From Oscillospiraceae bacterium (GTDB lineage: Bacteria > Bacillota_A > Clostridia > Oscillospirales > Oscillospiraceae): DNA of 64,000 bases. The stretch spans positions 14,912 to 78,911 of the forward strand of contig CADADE010000009.1 of the NCBI GenBank assembly GCA_902786615.1. The letters are read 5' to 3'. The translations under genes were made by a program, and so were the position numbers. Below, piece by piece: positions 22,902 through 32,239 of this stretch (its first letter is position 1; every line of letters begins with the position of its first letter). The notes below the pieces were generated by a model that was not told the DNA's origin, searched no databases, and was given only the letters and a program-made list of their open reading frames with translations.

Positions 22902-23068
22902 TTAAGGCAGCACCGCACAATCCGCCTTCGGCGCCTCCCGGAAAATTTGCGCTCTGATTTTGTCACTTTTTCTTGAAATACACAAAGTATTCCTGCGAAA
23001 AACTGCCTTCATCAGAACCCAAATTTTCTCAGGATTCGCTCTCGCCGAATTATGCGGTGTTGCCTTAA
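22902..23068. mobile_element. 167-bp MITE-like palindromic repeat
   Basis: The ends are 20-bp inverted repeats: TTAAGGCAGCACCGCACAAT at 22902-22921 and, inverted with two or three changes, 23049-23068. Similarity between arms continues inward to a central AATAC/GTATT at about 22977-22991, so the whole element folds as one imperfect hairpin. No open frame is present. Part-copies of the end occur at 30185-30229 and 40506-40521, showing a dispersed family. It fills most of the 300-base gap between the MATE gene and addB. Confidence 0.75.
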
Positions 23069-23134
23069 ACGTTTCTCACGGTCGTTTCACAAAAAGTCCT
23101 GCGGGCATTTTGTGAAGCGGCCGCGACTCTTTCC

Positions 23135-23163
23135 TTGTCTTCCTTCCCGCGTTTTGCTACAAT
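23135..23163 (+). promoter_or_regulatory. SigA-type promoter of addBA
   Basis: TTGTCT (23135-23140), 17-base spacer, TACAAT (23158-23163). A TTTCACAAAA/TTTTGTGAA hairpin lies just upstream (about 23080-23119). Confidence 0.7.
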
Positions 23164-23198
23164 AGAGCCAATAAAAAAGTAAGTGAGGTTTGCGTTCT

Positions 23199-26100
23199 AT
23201 GCTTGAATTTCTGATCGGTCGGGCGGGCGCGGGCAAGACTGCGGCGCTCATTCGCCGCATCCGGGAGAATATGGAGCAGGGGGAGAAGGGCAGCATACTG
23301 CTCGTTCCCGAGCAGTACAGCCATGAGGCCGAGCGCGAGCTCTGCCGCGCCTGCGGGGACCGCCTCTCCCTCTATGCCGAGGTGCTCAGCTTCTCCGGCC
23401 TTGCCCGCAGTCTCGAAACAAGGCGCGGCGGCGCCGCAGCCCCCTGGCTCGATCAGGGCGGGCGCATGCTGTGTATGGCCCTCGCCCTGCAGGGCGTGGG
23501 AGCGCGGCTGAAGGTCTACGGCGCGGCCCAGCGCCGGGCGGAGATGCAGGCCATGCTTTTGAAAGCCGTGGACGAGCTGAAAACCGCCCGCGTGGATTCC
23601 GCGCAGCTCTTTGAGGCGGCGGCCTCCTGCCCGGACACGCTCGGAGACAAGCTGCGCGATCTGGCTCTGGTGCTGGAGGCCTATGAGGGCGTGGTGTCAA
23701 ACGGCAGGGCCGACCCCGCCGACAGGCTCACCAGGCTTGCCGAGGCCATCGACGACGGGGGCCTCGAGAAAAACACCAAGGTCTATGTGGACGGCTTTAT
23801 CGACTTTACCCGCCAGGAGCAGGAGGTGCTGTGCGCCATGCTGCGGCAGGGACTGCGCCTCACCGTCTGCCTCACGCTGGACGATCTGCATGGGGAGAAT
23901 GAAATCTTCGAGCTCTCCCGCAGGGCGGCGCGCTCGCTTTCCGCCGCGGCGGAGGAGCTGGGACAGAAGCCGACGGTTACGCGCATGGAAGCGCCCGAGG
24001 ACGGGGACAACGCCCTGCGCTTTTTCGCAGAACATCTTTTCGATTACACCGACGCGCGCCGGCCCGGGGACTCTCCCGTCCGCCTTATCCGGGCGCAGAG
24101 CATGACCGCCGAATGTGAAGCGGCCGCGGCCCTCTGCCTCTCCCTCGCGCGGGACGGGGGCAGCCGCTGGCGGGATATCGCCATCGTGGCCCGGGGCTTC
24201 GAGGACTATCGCGGCACGCTGGAGAGCGTTTTTCGCCATTACGGGGTGCCGCTCTTCACGGCGGCGCGTTCGGATCTCATGGCAAAGCCCCTGCCCGCGC
24301 TCATCGCCTGCGCCTATGAGATCATCCAGGGCGGCTGGGCCCTGGACGATGTGGTGAGCTATCTGCGCACGGGGCTCGCGGGGCTGGAGAGCGCGGAATG
24401 CGACGAGCTGGAAAGCTATCTTTTCAAGTGGCAGCTGCACGGCAGCGCCTGGCAGAGAACGCGCGACTGGCGGCAGCACCCGGACGGCTACGGCGGGGAA
24501 TATACCCCGGCGGTTGAGGAAAGGCTTGCGCGCATCAACGCGCTGCGCCGCCGGGTGGCGGGGCCGCTCAAGGCCTTTGAAAAGGCGGCGAAGGCGGCGG
24601 AGACCGCCACAGCCCAGGCCCAGGCGCTCTCCGGGCTCCTGGGCGCGCTGCGCCTGCCCGAGACCCTGAGCCGCCGCGCGGAGGAGCTGCAGAAAATCGG
24701 CAGGGAGAAGAGCGCCGCCGAGTATCGCCAGCTCTGGGAGCTCGTCATCGGCGCGCTCGAGCAGTGCGACAGCATCCTGGGCGACTGTGCCATGGACTTT
24801 GAGCACTTCGGGCGGCTTTTCACCCTGATGCTCTCCAAATACGACATCGGCACCATCCCGGTCTCCCTCGACCGGGTCACCGCCGGGGACTTCGACCGCA
24901 ACCGGCGGCGGAACATCCGGCACCTCATCGTCCTGGGCGCGTCGGAAAACCGCCTGCCCATGGCGGAGGAGGGCGGCGGCATTTTCTCGCTGGACGAGCG
25001 GCAGCGCCTTCTGGAGCTGGACATCGAGCTCGGCCCCGGCGGGGAGAGCGAGCTCTGGCGGGAATTTGCCCTCATCTACTATACCCTCACCCTGCCGTCG
25101 GAGAGCCTGACGCTCCTTTGCCCGACGACAGGGGCCGACGGCGCGGAGCTTCGCCCGGCCTTTGTGTTCCGCAGGGCGCAGAGCATTTTCACGCTTGAAC
25201 CGGAAAACGCCGATCTCACGGACGCGCGCATGTCCGCCCCCGCCCCCGTGCTCGGACTCGCGGCTGAGGCCATCCACGGCGGCGGCGGACGGGAGCAGGC
25301 CGCTGCGGCATATGTTGCGCAGCATGACCCGGCGCGCGCCGCCGCCCTCCGGTCGGCAGCGGAGCTCACGCGCGGCAGGCTTTCCCCCGAGGGGGTCGCG
25401 CGCCTTTACGGAAGGAAGCTGCGTCTCAGCGCATCGCGGGTCGAAAAGCTGGCATCCTGCCGCTTCGCCTTTTTCTGCCAGTACGGCCTCAAGGCAAAGC
25501 CCCATGCCCCGGCGGGCTTCGAGCCGCCGGAAGTGGGCACCTTCCTGCACTATGTACTGGAAAACGTGGCCCGCAGCGCGGGAGAGCGCGGCGGCTTCAA
25601 GGCCGTCACCGACGAAGAGCTCGAGGCGCTCACCGATCAGTATGTGGAGCAGTATGTGCACGAAGAGCTCAACGACTTTCAGGAGAAGTCCAGCCGCTTT
25701 GTCTATCTCTTCCGCCGCCTGAGGGAAAACGTGCGCCGCGTGGTGAAGGACATGGCGGATGAGCTGCGCTTGTCGGACTTCACGCCGCTGGACTTTGAGC
25801 TCAATTTCGCCGAGGCGCGGGACATCCCGCCCATCGAGCTCGGAGAGGACGGCGAGGCGCTGACGCTCAGCGGCATTGCCGACCGGGTGGACGGGTGGCT
25901 GCACGAGGGGAAGCTCTATCTGCGCGTGGTGGACTACAAGACCGGGCGCAAGGAGTTCAGCCTCTCCGAGGTGCTGGACGGCATGAACCTGCAGATGCTC
26001 CTGTATCTCTTCACCCTCTCCGACGGGGGAAAGACCCGCTACGGGCATGAGATCGTGCCCGCCGGGGTCATGTATATCCCGGCGCGAAGCCCCATGCTCT

Positions 26101-26531
26101 CTTCCGACGGGCGCATGGACGCGGACGAAATCCGCACCGAGCGCGGCAAGGAGTTGCGCCGCAGCGGCCTTCTCCTGGACGACGAATCCGTGAAGGAGGC
26201 CTGGGAGCACGGAAACGAAAAGCGCTATATCCCCATCAAATTCCGATGGAACAAGCCCACGGCGGACACCCTGGCCAGTCTCGAGCGCCTGGGCCTTCTG
26301 GATCGGCACATCCGGCGGCAGCTCCGGGACATGGCAAGGCAGCTTCGCGCCGGCAGCATCGCCGCCGACCCCTATTACCGCAGCCAGACAGACAATGCCT
26401 GCCTGCACTGTGATTACCGCGACGCCTGCCAGTTTGCCGAGGGGCGCGGCGGCGAGAAAAGCCGCTTCATGCCCAAATACAGCCCGGAGGAGGTCTGGGC
26501 GCTGATGGAGGAAGGAGAAGAGCATGGCTGA
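23199..26531 (+). CDS. addB: ATP-dependent helicase/nuclease subunit AddB
   Basis: AddB pairs with AddA to resect double-strand breaks to Chi-like sites for RecA. The 1110-residue protein has the N-terminal Walker A GRAGAGKTAAL (about residues 7-17) and then a long degenerate helicase region. The C-terminal RecB-type nuclease keeps LEFNFAEA-like and VVDYKTGRKEF residues. The iron-sulfur cluster cysteines flank the nuclease: one at LASCRFAFFC and three in CLHCDYRDAC near the end. ATG 23199 is preferred to TTG 23190 because of GAGG spacing. addA begins inside the last codons. The locus is intact and of normal length. Confidence 0.95.
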   Translation: MLEFLIGRAGAGKTAALIRRIRENMEQGEKGSILLVPEQYSHEAERELCRACGDRLSLYAEVLSFSGLARSLETRRGGAAAPWLDQGGRMLCMALALQGVGARLKVYGAAQRRAEMQAMLLKAVDELKTARVDSAQLFEAAASCPDTLGDKLRDLALVLEAYEGVVSNGRADPADRLTRLAEAIDDGGLEKNTKVYVDGFIDFTRQEQEVLCAMLRQGLRLTVCLTLDDLHGENEIFELSRRAARSLSAAAEELGQKPTVTRMEAPEDGDNALRFFAEHLFDYTDARRPGDSPVRLIRAQSMTAECEAAAALCLSLARDGGSRWRDIAIVARGFEDYRGTLESVFRHYGVPLFTAARSDLMAKPLPALIACAYEIIQGGWALDDVVSYLRTGLAGLESAECDELESYLFKWQLHGSAWQRTRDWRQHPDGYGGEYTPAVEERLARINALRRRVAGPLKAFEKAAKAAETATAQAQALSGLLGALRLPETLSRRAEELQKIGREKSAAEYRQLWELVIGALEQCDSILGDCAMDFEHFGRLFTLMLSKYDIGTIPVSLDRVTAGDFDRNRRRNIRHLIVLGASENRLPMAEEGGGIFSLDERQRLLELDIELGPGGESELWREFALIYYTLTLPSESLTLLCPTTGADGAELRPAFVFRRAQSIFTLEPENADLTDARMSAPAPVLGLAAEAIHGGGGREQAAAAYVAQHDPARAAALRSAAELTRGRLSPEGVARLYGRKLRLSASRVEKLASCRFAFFCQYGLKAKPHAPAGFEPPEVGTFLHYVLENVARSAGERGGFKAVTDEELEALTDQYVEQYVHEELNDFQEKSSRFVYLFRRLRENVRRVVKDMADELRLSDFTPLDFELNFAEARDIPPIELGEDGEALTLSGIADRVDGWLHEGKLYLRVVDYKTGRKEFSLSEVLDGMNLQMLLYLFTLSDGGKTRYGHEIVPAGVMYIPARSPMLSSDGRMDADEIRTERGKELRRSGLLLDDESVKEAWEHGNEKRYIPIKFRWNKPTADTLASLERLGLLDRHIRRQLRDMARQLRAGSIAADPYYRSQTDNACLHCDYRDACQFAEGRGGEKSRFMPKYSPEEVWALMEEGEEHG

Positions 26532-29500
26532 GTTTAAGCCCACCGAGGCCCAGCAGGCCGCAATTGAGGCGCGCGGCTGCCCGGTCCTGGTGTCCGCCGG
26601 GGCGGGCAGCGGCAAGACCCGCGTGCTGACCGAGCGCCTCATGGCGTATATCACGGACCCCGCCGCGCCGGTGGATATCGACAGCTTTCTCATCATCACC
26701 TACACCCGCGCAGCGGCGGGGGAGCTGCGCGGCAGGATCACGGAGGAGCTCGCGCGGCGGCTGCGCTTAGAGCCGGACAACGCGCGCCTGCGCCGCCAGA
26801 GCGCCCTGATCCGCCGCGCGCAGATCGGCACCATCCACAGCTTCTGCGCCGATCTCCTGCGGGAAAACTGTCAGGCGGCCGGCCTCTCCCCGGACTTCAA
26901 AATCCTGGACGAGGAGCGCGCGGAGGCCATGCGCGCTTCCTGCCTCGACCGGGTGCTGGAGGACTGCTACGACAAAGTGGAGGACGACCCGGACTTTCGC
27001 CTGCTTGCCGACACTGTGGGCGAGGGGCGCGATGACAGCGCCCTGGCTTCGCTCATTCTGGAGCTGCACACCAAGATGCAGTGCCACGCCTTTCCCGCCC
27101 GCTGGGCGGAGGGGCAGACCAGGCTTCTCGCTGCCCCGGCTTCCGACGCGGGCGAAACGCCCTGGGGGCGGGAGCTGCTGGACTGGGCGGGCGCGCTTGC
27201 CGAGCATTGGAGCAATGAGATGGAGGCCCTGATTGCCGAAATGAAAGCGGAGCCGCAGATTTTTGCTGCCTATGCCGCGCATTACGGCGACATCGCCGCG
27301 CAGCTCCGGGGGCTTTCCCGCTGCTGCCGGAGCGGCGAGTGGGACAAAACGGCAGCCCTGCTGCCGCTGGACGTGCCGCGCCTGCCGCGACTTTCCAAGT
27401 CCCCGGACGAGGCGCTCTCCGAACGGCTCAAAAAGCGGCGCACCGCCTGCCTCGACTGCTTCAAGGACGCGGAAAAGGTTTTCACTCTGTCCTCGGATGT
27501 GATATTGGAGGACATGGCGGCGACCGCGCCGGCCATGGGTGCGCTTCTGCGCCTGACCCTGGCCTTCGACAGAGCCTATGCCAAAGACAAGCAGAGCCGC
27601 GCCCTGGTGGACTATGCCGATCTCGAGCACAAGGCGGCGGAGCTTCTGCTGAACCCCGACGGGACGCCCACAGATCTCGCCCGCCGTCTCTCCGGACGCT
27701 ATACCGAGCTCATGGTGGACGAATACCAGGATGTGAGCCGCGTGCAGGACGCGATCTTCGGCGCGGTCTCCGACGGGGGGCGAAAGCTCTTCCTGGTGGG
27801 GGACGTGAAGCAGTCCATTTACCGCTTTCGTCTTGCCGATCCCGCCATCTTCAACGAAAAATACCAGCTCTTTGCCGAACCCGACTCCGGCGCTGAGCGT
27901 ATTCTCCTGCGGGAAAACTTTCGCTCCCGCCGGGAGATCCTGGACGCAGCCAACGCCGTCTTCTCCCGCTGCATGTCCGAAACGCTGGGGGATGTGGCGT
28001 ATAACGAGGAGGCCGCCCTTGTCCACGGCGCGAAATACTATGAGGGCTCCGTCCCAAAGCCGGAGCTTCTGCTCTATGAGCTGCCGGAGAACGAGGCTGA
28101 CGAGAGCCCGGACAAGACCGCCCTTGAGGCCGCCTTTGTGGCGCAGAAAATCCGCGCCCTTGTAAATTCCGGCGCGCGCGTCACCGAAGGGGAGGGGCAG
28201 CGGCCCATGGATTACGGCGACGTCGCGATCCTGCTGCGCTCGCCGAACAAGACGGGCGGCGTCTATCGGGAGGCGCTGCTGAATGCGGGTATCCCCGTCG
28301 GCAGCGCGCAGGGCAGCGGCTTTTTCACCACGCCCGAAATCTCCCTTGCCCTCGCGGTGCTCAGCGTCATGGACAACCCCCACAAGGATATCCCTCTCAT
28401 CGCGGTGCTGCGCTCGGCGGCCTTCGGCTTCACGCCGGACGAGCTGAGCTATATCCGCGCCGCCGACAGGGAGGCGGACTTCTTCACCGCCCTCGAGCGC
28501 GCCGGAGAGAGCAGCGAAAAATGCCGCGCCTTTCTCGACTGCCTTGCCGCCCTGCGCGCGGAGGCGGTGGATCTCAGCGCCGGGGAGACCGTCTGGCTCG
28601 TGATCGAGCGGCTGGATCTGCTGGCTTTATGCAGCGCGATGGACGACGGGGCGCGGCGGCGCGAAAACCTGATGGCGCTGGTGGAGCTTGCCGGGAGCTT
28701 TGAGAGCACCGGTTATCGCGGCCTGCACCGGCTCAGTCTCTGGCTGCAGGCGCTGGCGGAAAAGGGGCAGGAGCCGAGTACCGGCGTCGGCACTGGCCGC
28801 GCGGTGCAGATTTTGTCCGTCCACCGCTCCAAGGGCCTGGAGTATCCGGTGGTCTTCCTCTGCGACGCCGCCCGGCGCTTCAATACCCGTGACCGCAGCG
28901 GCACCGTGCTGGTGCACCCGGAGCTTGGACTCGGCCCGCGCGTGGTGGATCTCAAAAACCGCGTGCGCTATCCGAGTCTTGCCCGTCTCGCCATTGCCAA
29001 ACGGCAGGAGCGGGAGGATAAGAGCGAGGAAATGCGCCTTCTCTATGTGGCGCTGACCCGCGCGCGGGAGCGGCTTTTCGTGGTCGGCTCCTGCAAAAAC
29101 GCGGAAAAGACGCTTGAAAAGGCCGAGAGCGCGGCGGCGTCCCTGTCACTGGAGACGCTGATGGGCGCGTCGAGCTGGCTGGGATGGCTGCTGCCCGCCT
29201 GCCTTGCCGACGGGCAGGCACAGCTTGCGCTCACCGTCTGTCGGGACGGGGAGACCCCCGCCGTCGAGCAGACGGCGCGGGAGCCCGTCCCCGCTGATCC
29301 CGCGGCTGCGGCGGAGCTGGAGCGCCGGCTCGGCTTCGTCTACCCTCATGCCGCGGCGGTGGAGCTGCCCTCCAAGGTGACGGCCACCGAGCTCAAGGGC
29401 CGCTATGAGCGGGACGCGGACGCGGAGGAGCTTTTCAGGCCGCGCTCATACAGCTTCCGCATGCCGACGCTGGGGGAGGGGGAGCGGCCCCTGACCGCGA

Positions 29501-30006
29501 CGGAAAAGGGCGTCGCCACGCACCTTGTTTTGCAGTACATGGACTTTGCCAAGGGCACGAGCCGGGATGGAATTAAAAGCGAGGTCCGCCGCCTCAGCGC
29601 CGCGCGTTTTCTCTCCCCGAAGGAGGCGGAGGCAGTGAACATCAGCGCCATCGAGAGGCTTTTCCACTCCGAACTCGGCGCGCGCATGCTCCGGGCGCGC
29701 GAGCCTCTGCGGGAGTTTCGCTTCTCGCTGCTGCTGGACGCGGAGAAAATCTACCCCGGCGCCGAGGGGGAAGAGCTTTTGCTGCAGGGCGTGGTGGATT
29801 GCTGCCTCGAAGAGGAGGGGGAGCTTGTCATCATCGACTATAAGACCGACAATGTCCGCACGGAGGAGCAGCTTGCAGAGCGCGCCGCGCTCTACCGGGG
29901 CCAGCTTCTGGCTTACGCCGGGGCCCTGTCGCGCATTTTTCAAAAGCCCGTGAAGGAGGGGCTTCTCTTCTTCCTCGCCCCGGGCCGGGAGCTGCGGGTA
30001 TTCTGA
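26524..30006 (+). CDS. addA: ATP-dependent helicase/nuclease subunit AddA
   Basis: The 3'-5' UvrD-type motor and nuclease of AddAB. The 1160-residue protein shows the helicase motifs in order: VSAGAGSGKTRVLTERL (Walker A, about residues 21-37), TYTRAAA, TIHSFC, MVDEYQDVSRVQ (about 397-408), GDVKQSIYRFR, ENFRSRREIL, HRSKGLEYPVVFL and LLYVALTRARERL. The C-terminal nuclease has GVVDCCLEEEGELVIIDYKT (about 1088-1107). Length matches the family. It overlaps addB by eight bases, with GGAG ahead of the ATG, giving a coupled addBA operon. No terminator with a clear U-run was seen behind it. Confidence 0.96.
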   Translation: MAEFKPTEAQQAAIEARGCPVLVSAGAGSGKTRVLTERLMAYITDPAAPVDIDSFLIITYTRAAAGELRGRITEELARRLRLEPDNARLRRQSALIRRAQIGTIHSFCADLLRENCQAAGLSPDFKILDEERAEAMRASCLDRVLEDCYDKVEDDPDFRLLADTVGEGRDDSALASLILELHTKMQCHAFPARWAEGQTRLLAAPASDAGETPWGRELLDWAGALAEHWSNEMEALIAEMKAEPQIFAAYAAHYGDIAAQLRGLSRCCRSGEWDKTAALLPLDVPRLPRLSKSPDEALSERLKKRRTACLDCFKDAEKVFTLSSDVILEDMAATAPAMGALLRLTLAFDRAYAKDKQSRALVDYADLEHKAAELLLNPDGTPTDLARRLSGRYTELMVDEYQDVSRVQDAIFGAVSDGGRKLFLVGDVKQSIYRFRLADPAIFNEKYQLFAEPDSGAERILLRENFRSRREILDAANAVFSRCMSETLGDVAYNEEAALVHGAKYYEGSVPKPELLLYELPENEADESPDKTALEAAFVAQKIRALVNSGARVTEGEGQRPMDYGDVAILLRSPNKTGGVYREALLNAGIPVGSAQGSGFFTTPEISLALAVLSVMDNPHKDIPLIAVLRSAAFGFTPDELSYIRAADREADFFTALERAGESSEKCRAFLDCLAALRAEAVDLSAGETVWLVIERLDLLALCSAMDDGARRRENLMALVELAGSFESTGYRGLHRLSLWLQALAEKGQEPSTGVGTGRAVQILSVHRSKGLEYPVVFLCDAARRFNTRDRSGTVLVHPELGLGPRVVDLKNRVRYPSLARLAIAKRQEREDKSEEMRLLYVALTRARERLFVVGSCKNAEKTLEKAESAAASLSLETLMGASSWLGWLLPACLADGQAQLALTVCRDGETPAVEQTAREPVPADPAAAAELERRLGFVYPHAAAVELPSKVTATELKGRYERDADAEELFRPRSYSFRMPTLGEGERPLTATEKGVATHLVLQYMDFAKGTSRDGIKSEVRRLSAARFLSPKEAEAVNISAIERLFHSELGARMLRAREPLREFRFSLLLDAEKIYPGAEGEELLLQGVVDCCLEEEGELVIIDYKTDNVRTEEQLAERAALYRGQLLAYAGALSRIFQKPVKEGLLFFLAPGRELRVF

Positions 30007-30184
30007 GCCGCAGTCCGGAAAACGCATGCCGCAATGCGTGCGGAGATTTCAAAGTTTCATGATCTCCTTTAGCCTTCGTTCTTGCCTATTGCATAATAAT
30101 GAAATGCATGATAAACTAATCGCAGGTAAAACCTGCAAATTCTGTAAAGTCGACGCCGCAAAATCCGGCAGGAGCGAAACCCGG

Positions 30185-30229
30185 CAAATTACAGGTTCTG
30201 AATAACGGACTGCGTAGCGTTGCCTTAAC
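30185..30229. repeat. Decayed end of the TTAAGGCA repeat family
   Basis: The end CGTTGCCTTAA with upstream AAATTACAGGTTCTG resembles the right arm of the element at 22902-23068 (AAATTTTCTCAGGATTCG ... GTGTTGCCTTAA). The left arm is not recognisable. The rest of 30007-30250 holds no gene. Confidence 0.4.
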
Positions 30230-30250
30230 AAAAGGAGAAGAGAAACGGAT

Positions 30251-32185
30251 ATGAAAAGAGTCACAGCCTTTCTGCTCTGCCTGTGTGTGGTGCTCACACT
30301 CAGCGTTTTCAGCGGCGTTTCTGTCTTTGCAGAGGAAGGTACGGACAGCAAAAACACGGATGTCGAATCCGTGATCAAAGAGGGCCGTAACGCCTATTAT
30401 GCCCGCGGCGGCGAGAGCTTCGATGTAGAGAAGGCGGCGGAGCTGTTTACCAAGGCGGCGGAGCTCGGCAGCGGCGAGGCCTGGTGGTATCTCGGCGAAC
30501 TTGCCATGCGCTCGAACGAGGATGACCGCTTCGACACCGCCATGGAGTGCTACAAGAAGGCCGCTGAAGCAGGCTGCGATCTGGGTCTGCTGGGTCAGGG
30601 CGCCCTCTATGAGAACGGCCAGGGGGTAACGCGCGATCTGGAGCGGGCCAGGGGTTTCTATGAGCAGGCTCTTGAAAACGGTCTGACTGAGGCAAACTCC
30701 GCCATTGGCGACCTGTATTTCACCGGCCGTGACGTGCGGCGCGATTACAGAAAGGCCCTGGATTACTACAAGCTCGCTCTCAAGAGCGATGAGCCTGGAT
30801 ACGCCGCGGACGCCTATGCCCGCATTGGCAGGGTCTATGCCAGCAGCAAGGACGAGACCGTGAAGGATTACGACGATGCGATCGAATGGCTGGAGAAAGG
30901 CGCGGATGCAAAGAGCTCTCTGGCCCAGCTCCTTCTCGGCGAGATGTACTATTACGGCCACGGGGTGTCGGAGGACTATGCCATGGCAAAGTCCTGCTTT
31001 GAGAAAGCCGCCAAGATGGGCAATCCTACCGCCAACTTCTATCTGGGTCGTCTGTACGACATCGGCCAGGGCGTGGAGCAGAATTTCCAGAAGGCCCGCG
31101 AGTGGTACAGAAAGGGCGTCGCCCTCGGCGATACTGAGTGCATGCGCGCCATGGGCTGGCTCAGCGAGGACGGCAAGGGCGTTGACCTCAGCTACCCCAA
31201 GGCAAGAGAATGGTATAATCGTGCTGTCAAGGGCGGCCTGAGCGACGCGCTCATTGACATCGGCATGCTCTACGCCAACGGCTACGGCGTGGATCAGGAT
31301 TACGGCACCGCCATGGACTTTTTTGTCGAGGCCGCAGAGGCCGGCAGCGGCAACGCCATGTGCCATATCGGCGATCTCTATCTCAACGGCCTCGGCGTGG
31401 AACAGAATTACAAGAAAGCCATGGAATGGTATCAGAACGCCGCTAACGAGCATATTGCCGAGGCGTTCTATAAGATCGGCGTGCTTTACGCCAACGGCTG
31501 GGGTGTGGATCAGGATTACAAGGAGGCCGTGAAGTGGTACATGAAGGCCGCCGAGGAGGGTCACGGCGAGGCCATGAATAGCCTCGGCTACCTCTATAAC
31601 CATGGCTACGGTGTACTGCAGAACCGCGACAAGTGCCTGGAGTGGTACAAGAAGGGCGCAGACGCGGGCTGCTCTACCGCCATGCTGAACCTCGGCATGA
31701 TGTATTACGACGGAATTGATGTGCCGCAGGATTACCCGCTTGCCATCGAGTGGTTCAAGAAAGCGTCCGACGCGGGAAACGGGGCGGCCATGAACCACCT
31801 CGGCAATATGAACCTGAACGGCATCGGCATGGACAAGAACTACTCCGTTGCGCGTGACTGGTATCAGCGTGCCGCCGAGGTTGGCAACAGCGACGGCATG
31901 TACAATATGGGCTTTTTGTACACATACGGCTACGGCGTGGCCAAGGATCTTGAGCGCGCGCTCAACTGGTTCACCAAGTCCGCAGAGGCGGGCAATGCCC
32001 ACGGCATGTTCAGGCTCGGCCAGATGTACGAGTATGGCGAGGGTCTGCCTGGGAACAAGCCCAGTCTCGCCCAGGCGAAGGAGTGGTATCGTAAGGCCTA
32101 TGACGCTGCGGATCCCAAAGAGCACGACTATGAGGACTTCCTGCGCGAGGTGCAGCAGCAGATGAACCAATCCAAGTTTAACTGA
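30251..32185 (+). CDS. Secreted Sel1-like repeat (SLR) protein
   Basis: A 644-residue exported protein: signal peptide at about residues 1-27 (MKRVTAFLLCLCVVLTLSVF..., cleavage near VFA-EEG), then about 16 tandem 36-residue Sel1-like helical repeats of the form A-xx-x-LG-x-LYxxGxGVxxDYxxAxxWYxKAAExG (for example NGYGVDQDYGTAMDFFVEA). Sel1/TPR-like solenoids bind partner proteins. There is no enzymatic domain, lipobox or wall anchor. The ATG at 30251 has GGAG 13 bases upstream. It stands alone, followed by a strong terminator. An external scaffold or host-interaction role is possible but unproven. Confidence 0.88.
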   Translation: MKRVTAFLLCLCVVLTLSVFSGVSVFAEEGTDSKNTDVESVIKEGRNAYYARGGESFDVEKAAELFTKAAELGSGEAWWYLGELAMRSNEDDRFDTAMECYKKAAEAGCDLGLLGQGALYENGQGVTRDLERARGFYEQALENGLTEANSAIGDLYFTGRDVRRDYRKALDYYKLALKSDEPGYAADAYARIGRVYASSKDETVKDYDDAIEWLEKGADAKSSLAQLLLGEMYYYGHGVSEDYAMAKSCFEKAAKMGNPTANFYLGRLYDIGQGVEQNFQKAREWYRKGVALGDTECMRAMGWLSEDGKGVDLSYPKAREWYNRAVKGGLSDALIDIGMLYANGYGVDQDYGTAMDFFVEAAEAGSGNAMCHIGDLYLNGLGVEQNYKKAMEWYQNAANEHIAEAFYKIGVLYANGWGVDQDYKEAVKWYMKAAEEGHGEAMNSLGYLYNHGYGVLQNRDKCLEWYKKGADAGCSTAMLNLGMMYYDGIDVPQDYPLAIEWFKKASDAGNGAAMNHLGNMNLNGIGMDKNYSVARDWYQRAAEVGNSDGMYNMGFLYTYGYGVAKDLERALNWFTKSAEAGNAHGMFRLGQMYEYGEGLPGNKPSLAQAKEWYRKAYDAADPKEHDYEDFLREVQQQMNQSKFN

Positions 32186-32205
32186 TTTTCCCATACAGTA
32201 TCGAA

Positions 32206-32239
32206 GGGGTGCAGCAAAAGAACGCTGCACCCCATTTTT
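32206..32239 (+). terminator. Terminator of the Sel1-repeat gene
   Basis: A perfect 10-bp stem GGGGTGCAGC and its complement with an 8-base loop, then ATTTTTA. The T-run touches the stop of the convergent clp gene. Confidence 0.9.

Noticed and set aside
23697..26699. 1000-codon reverse open frame
   Set aside because: It is antisense to addB, with low-complexity His/Arg/Gln-rich composition typical of GC-rich shadow frames.
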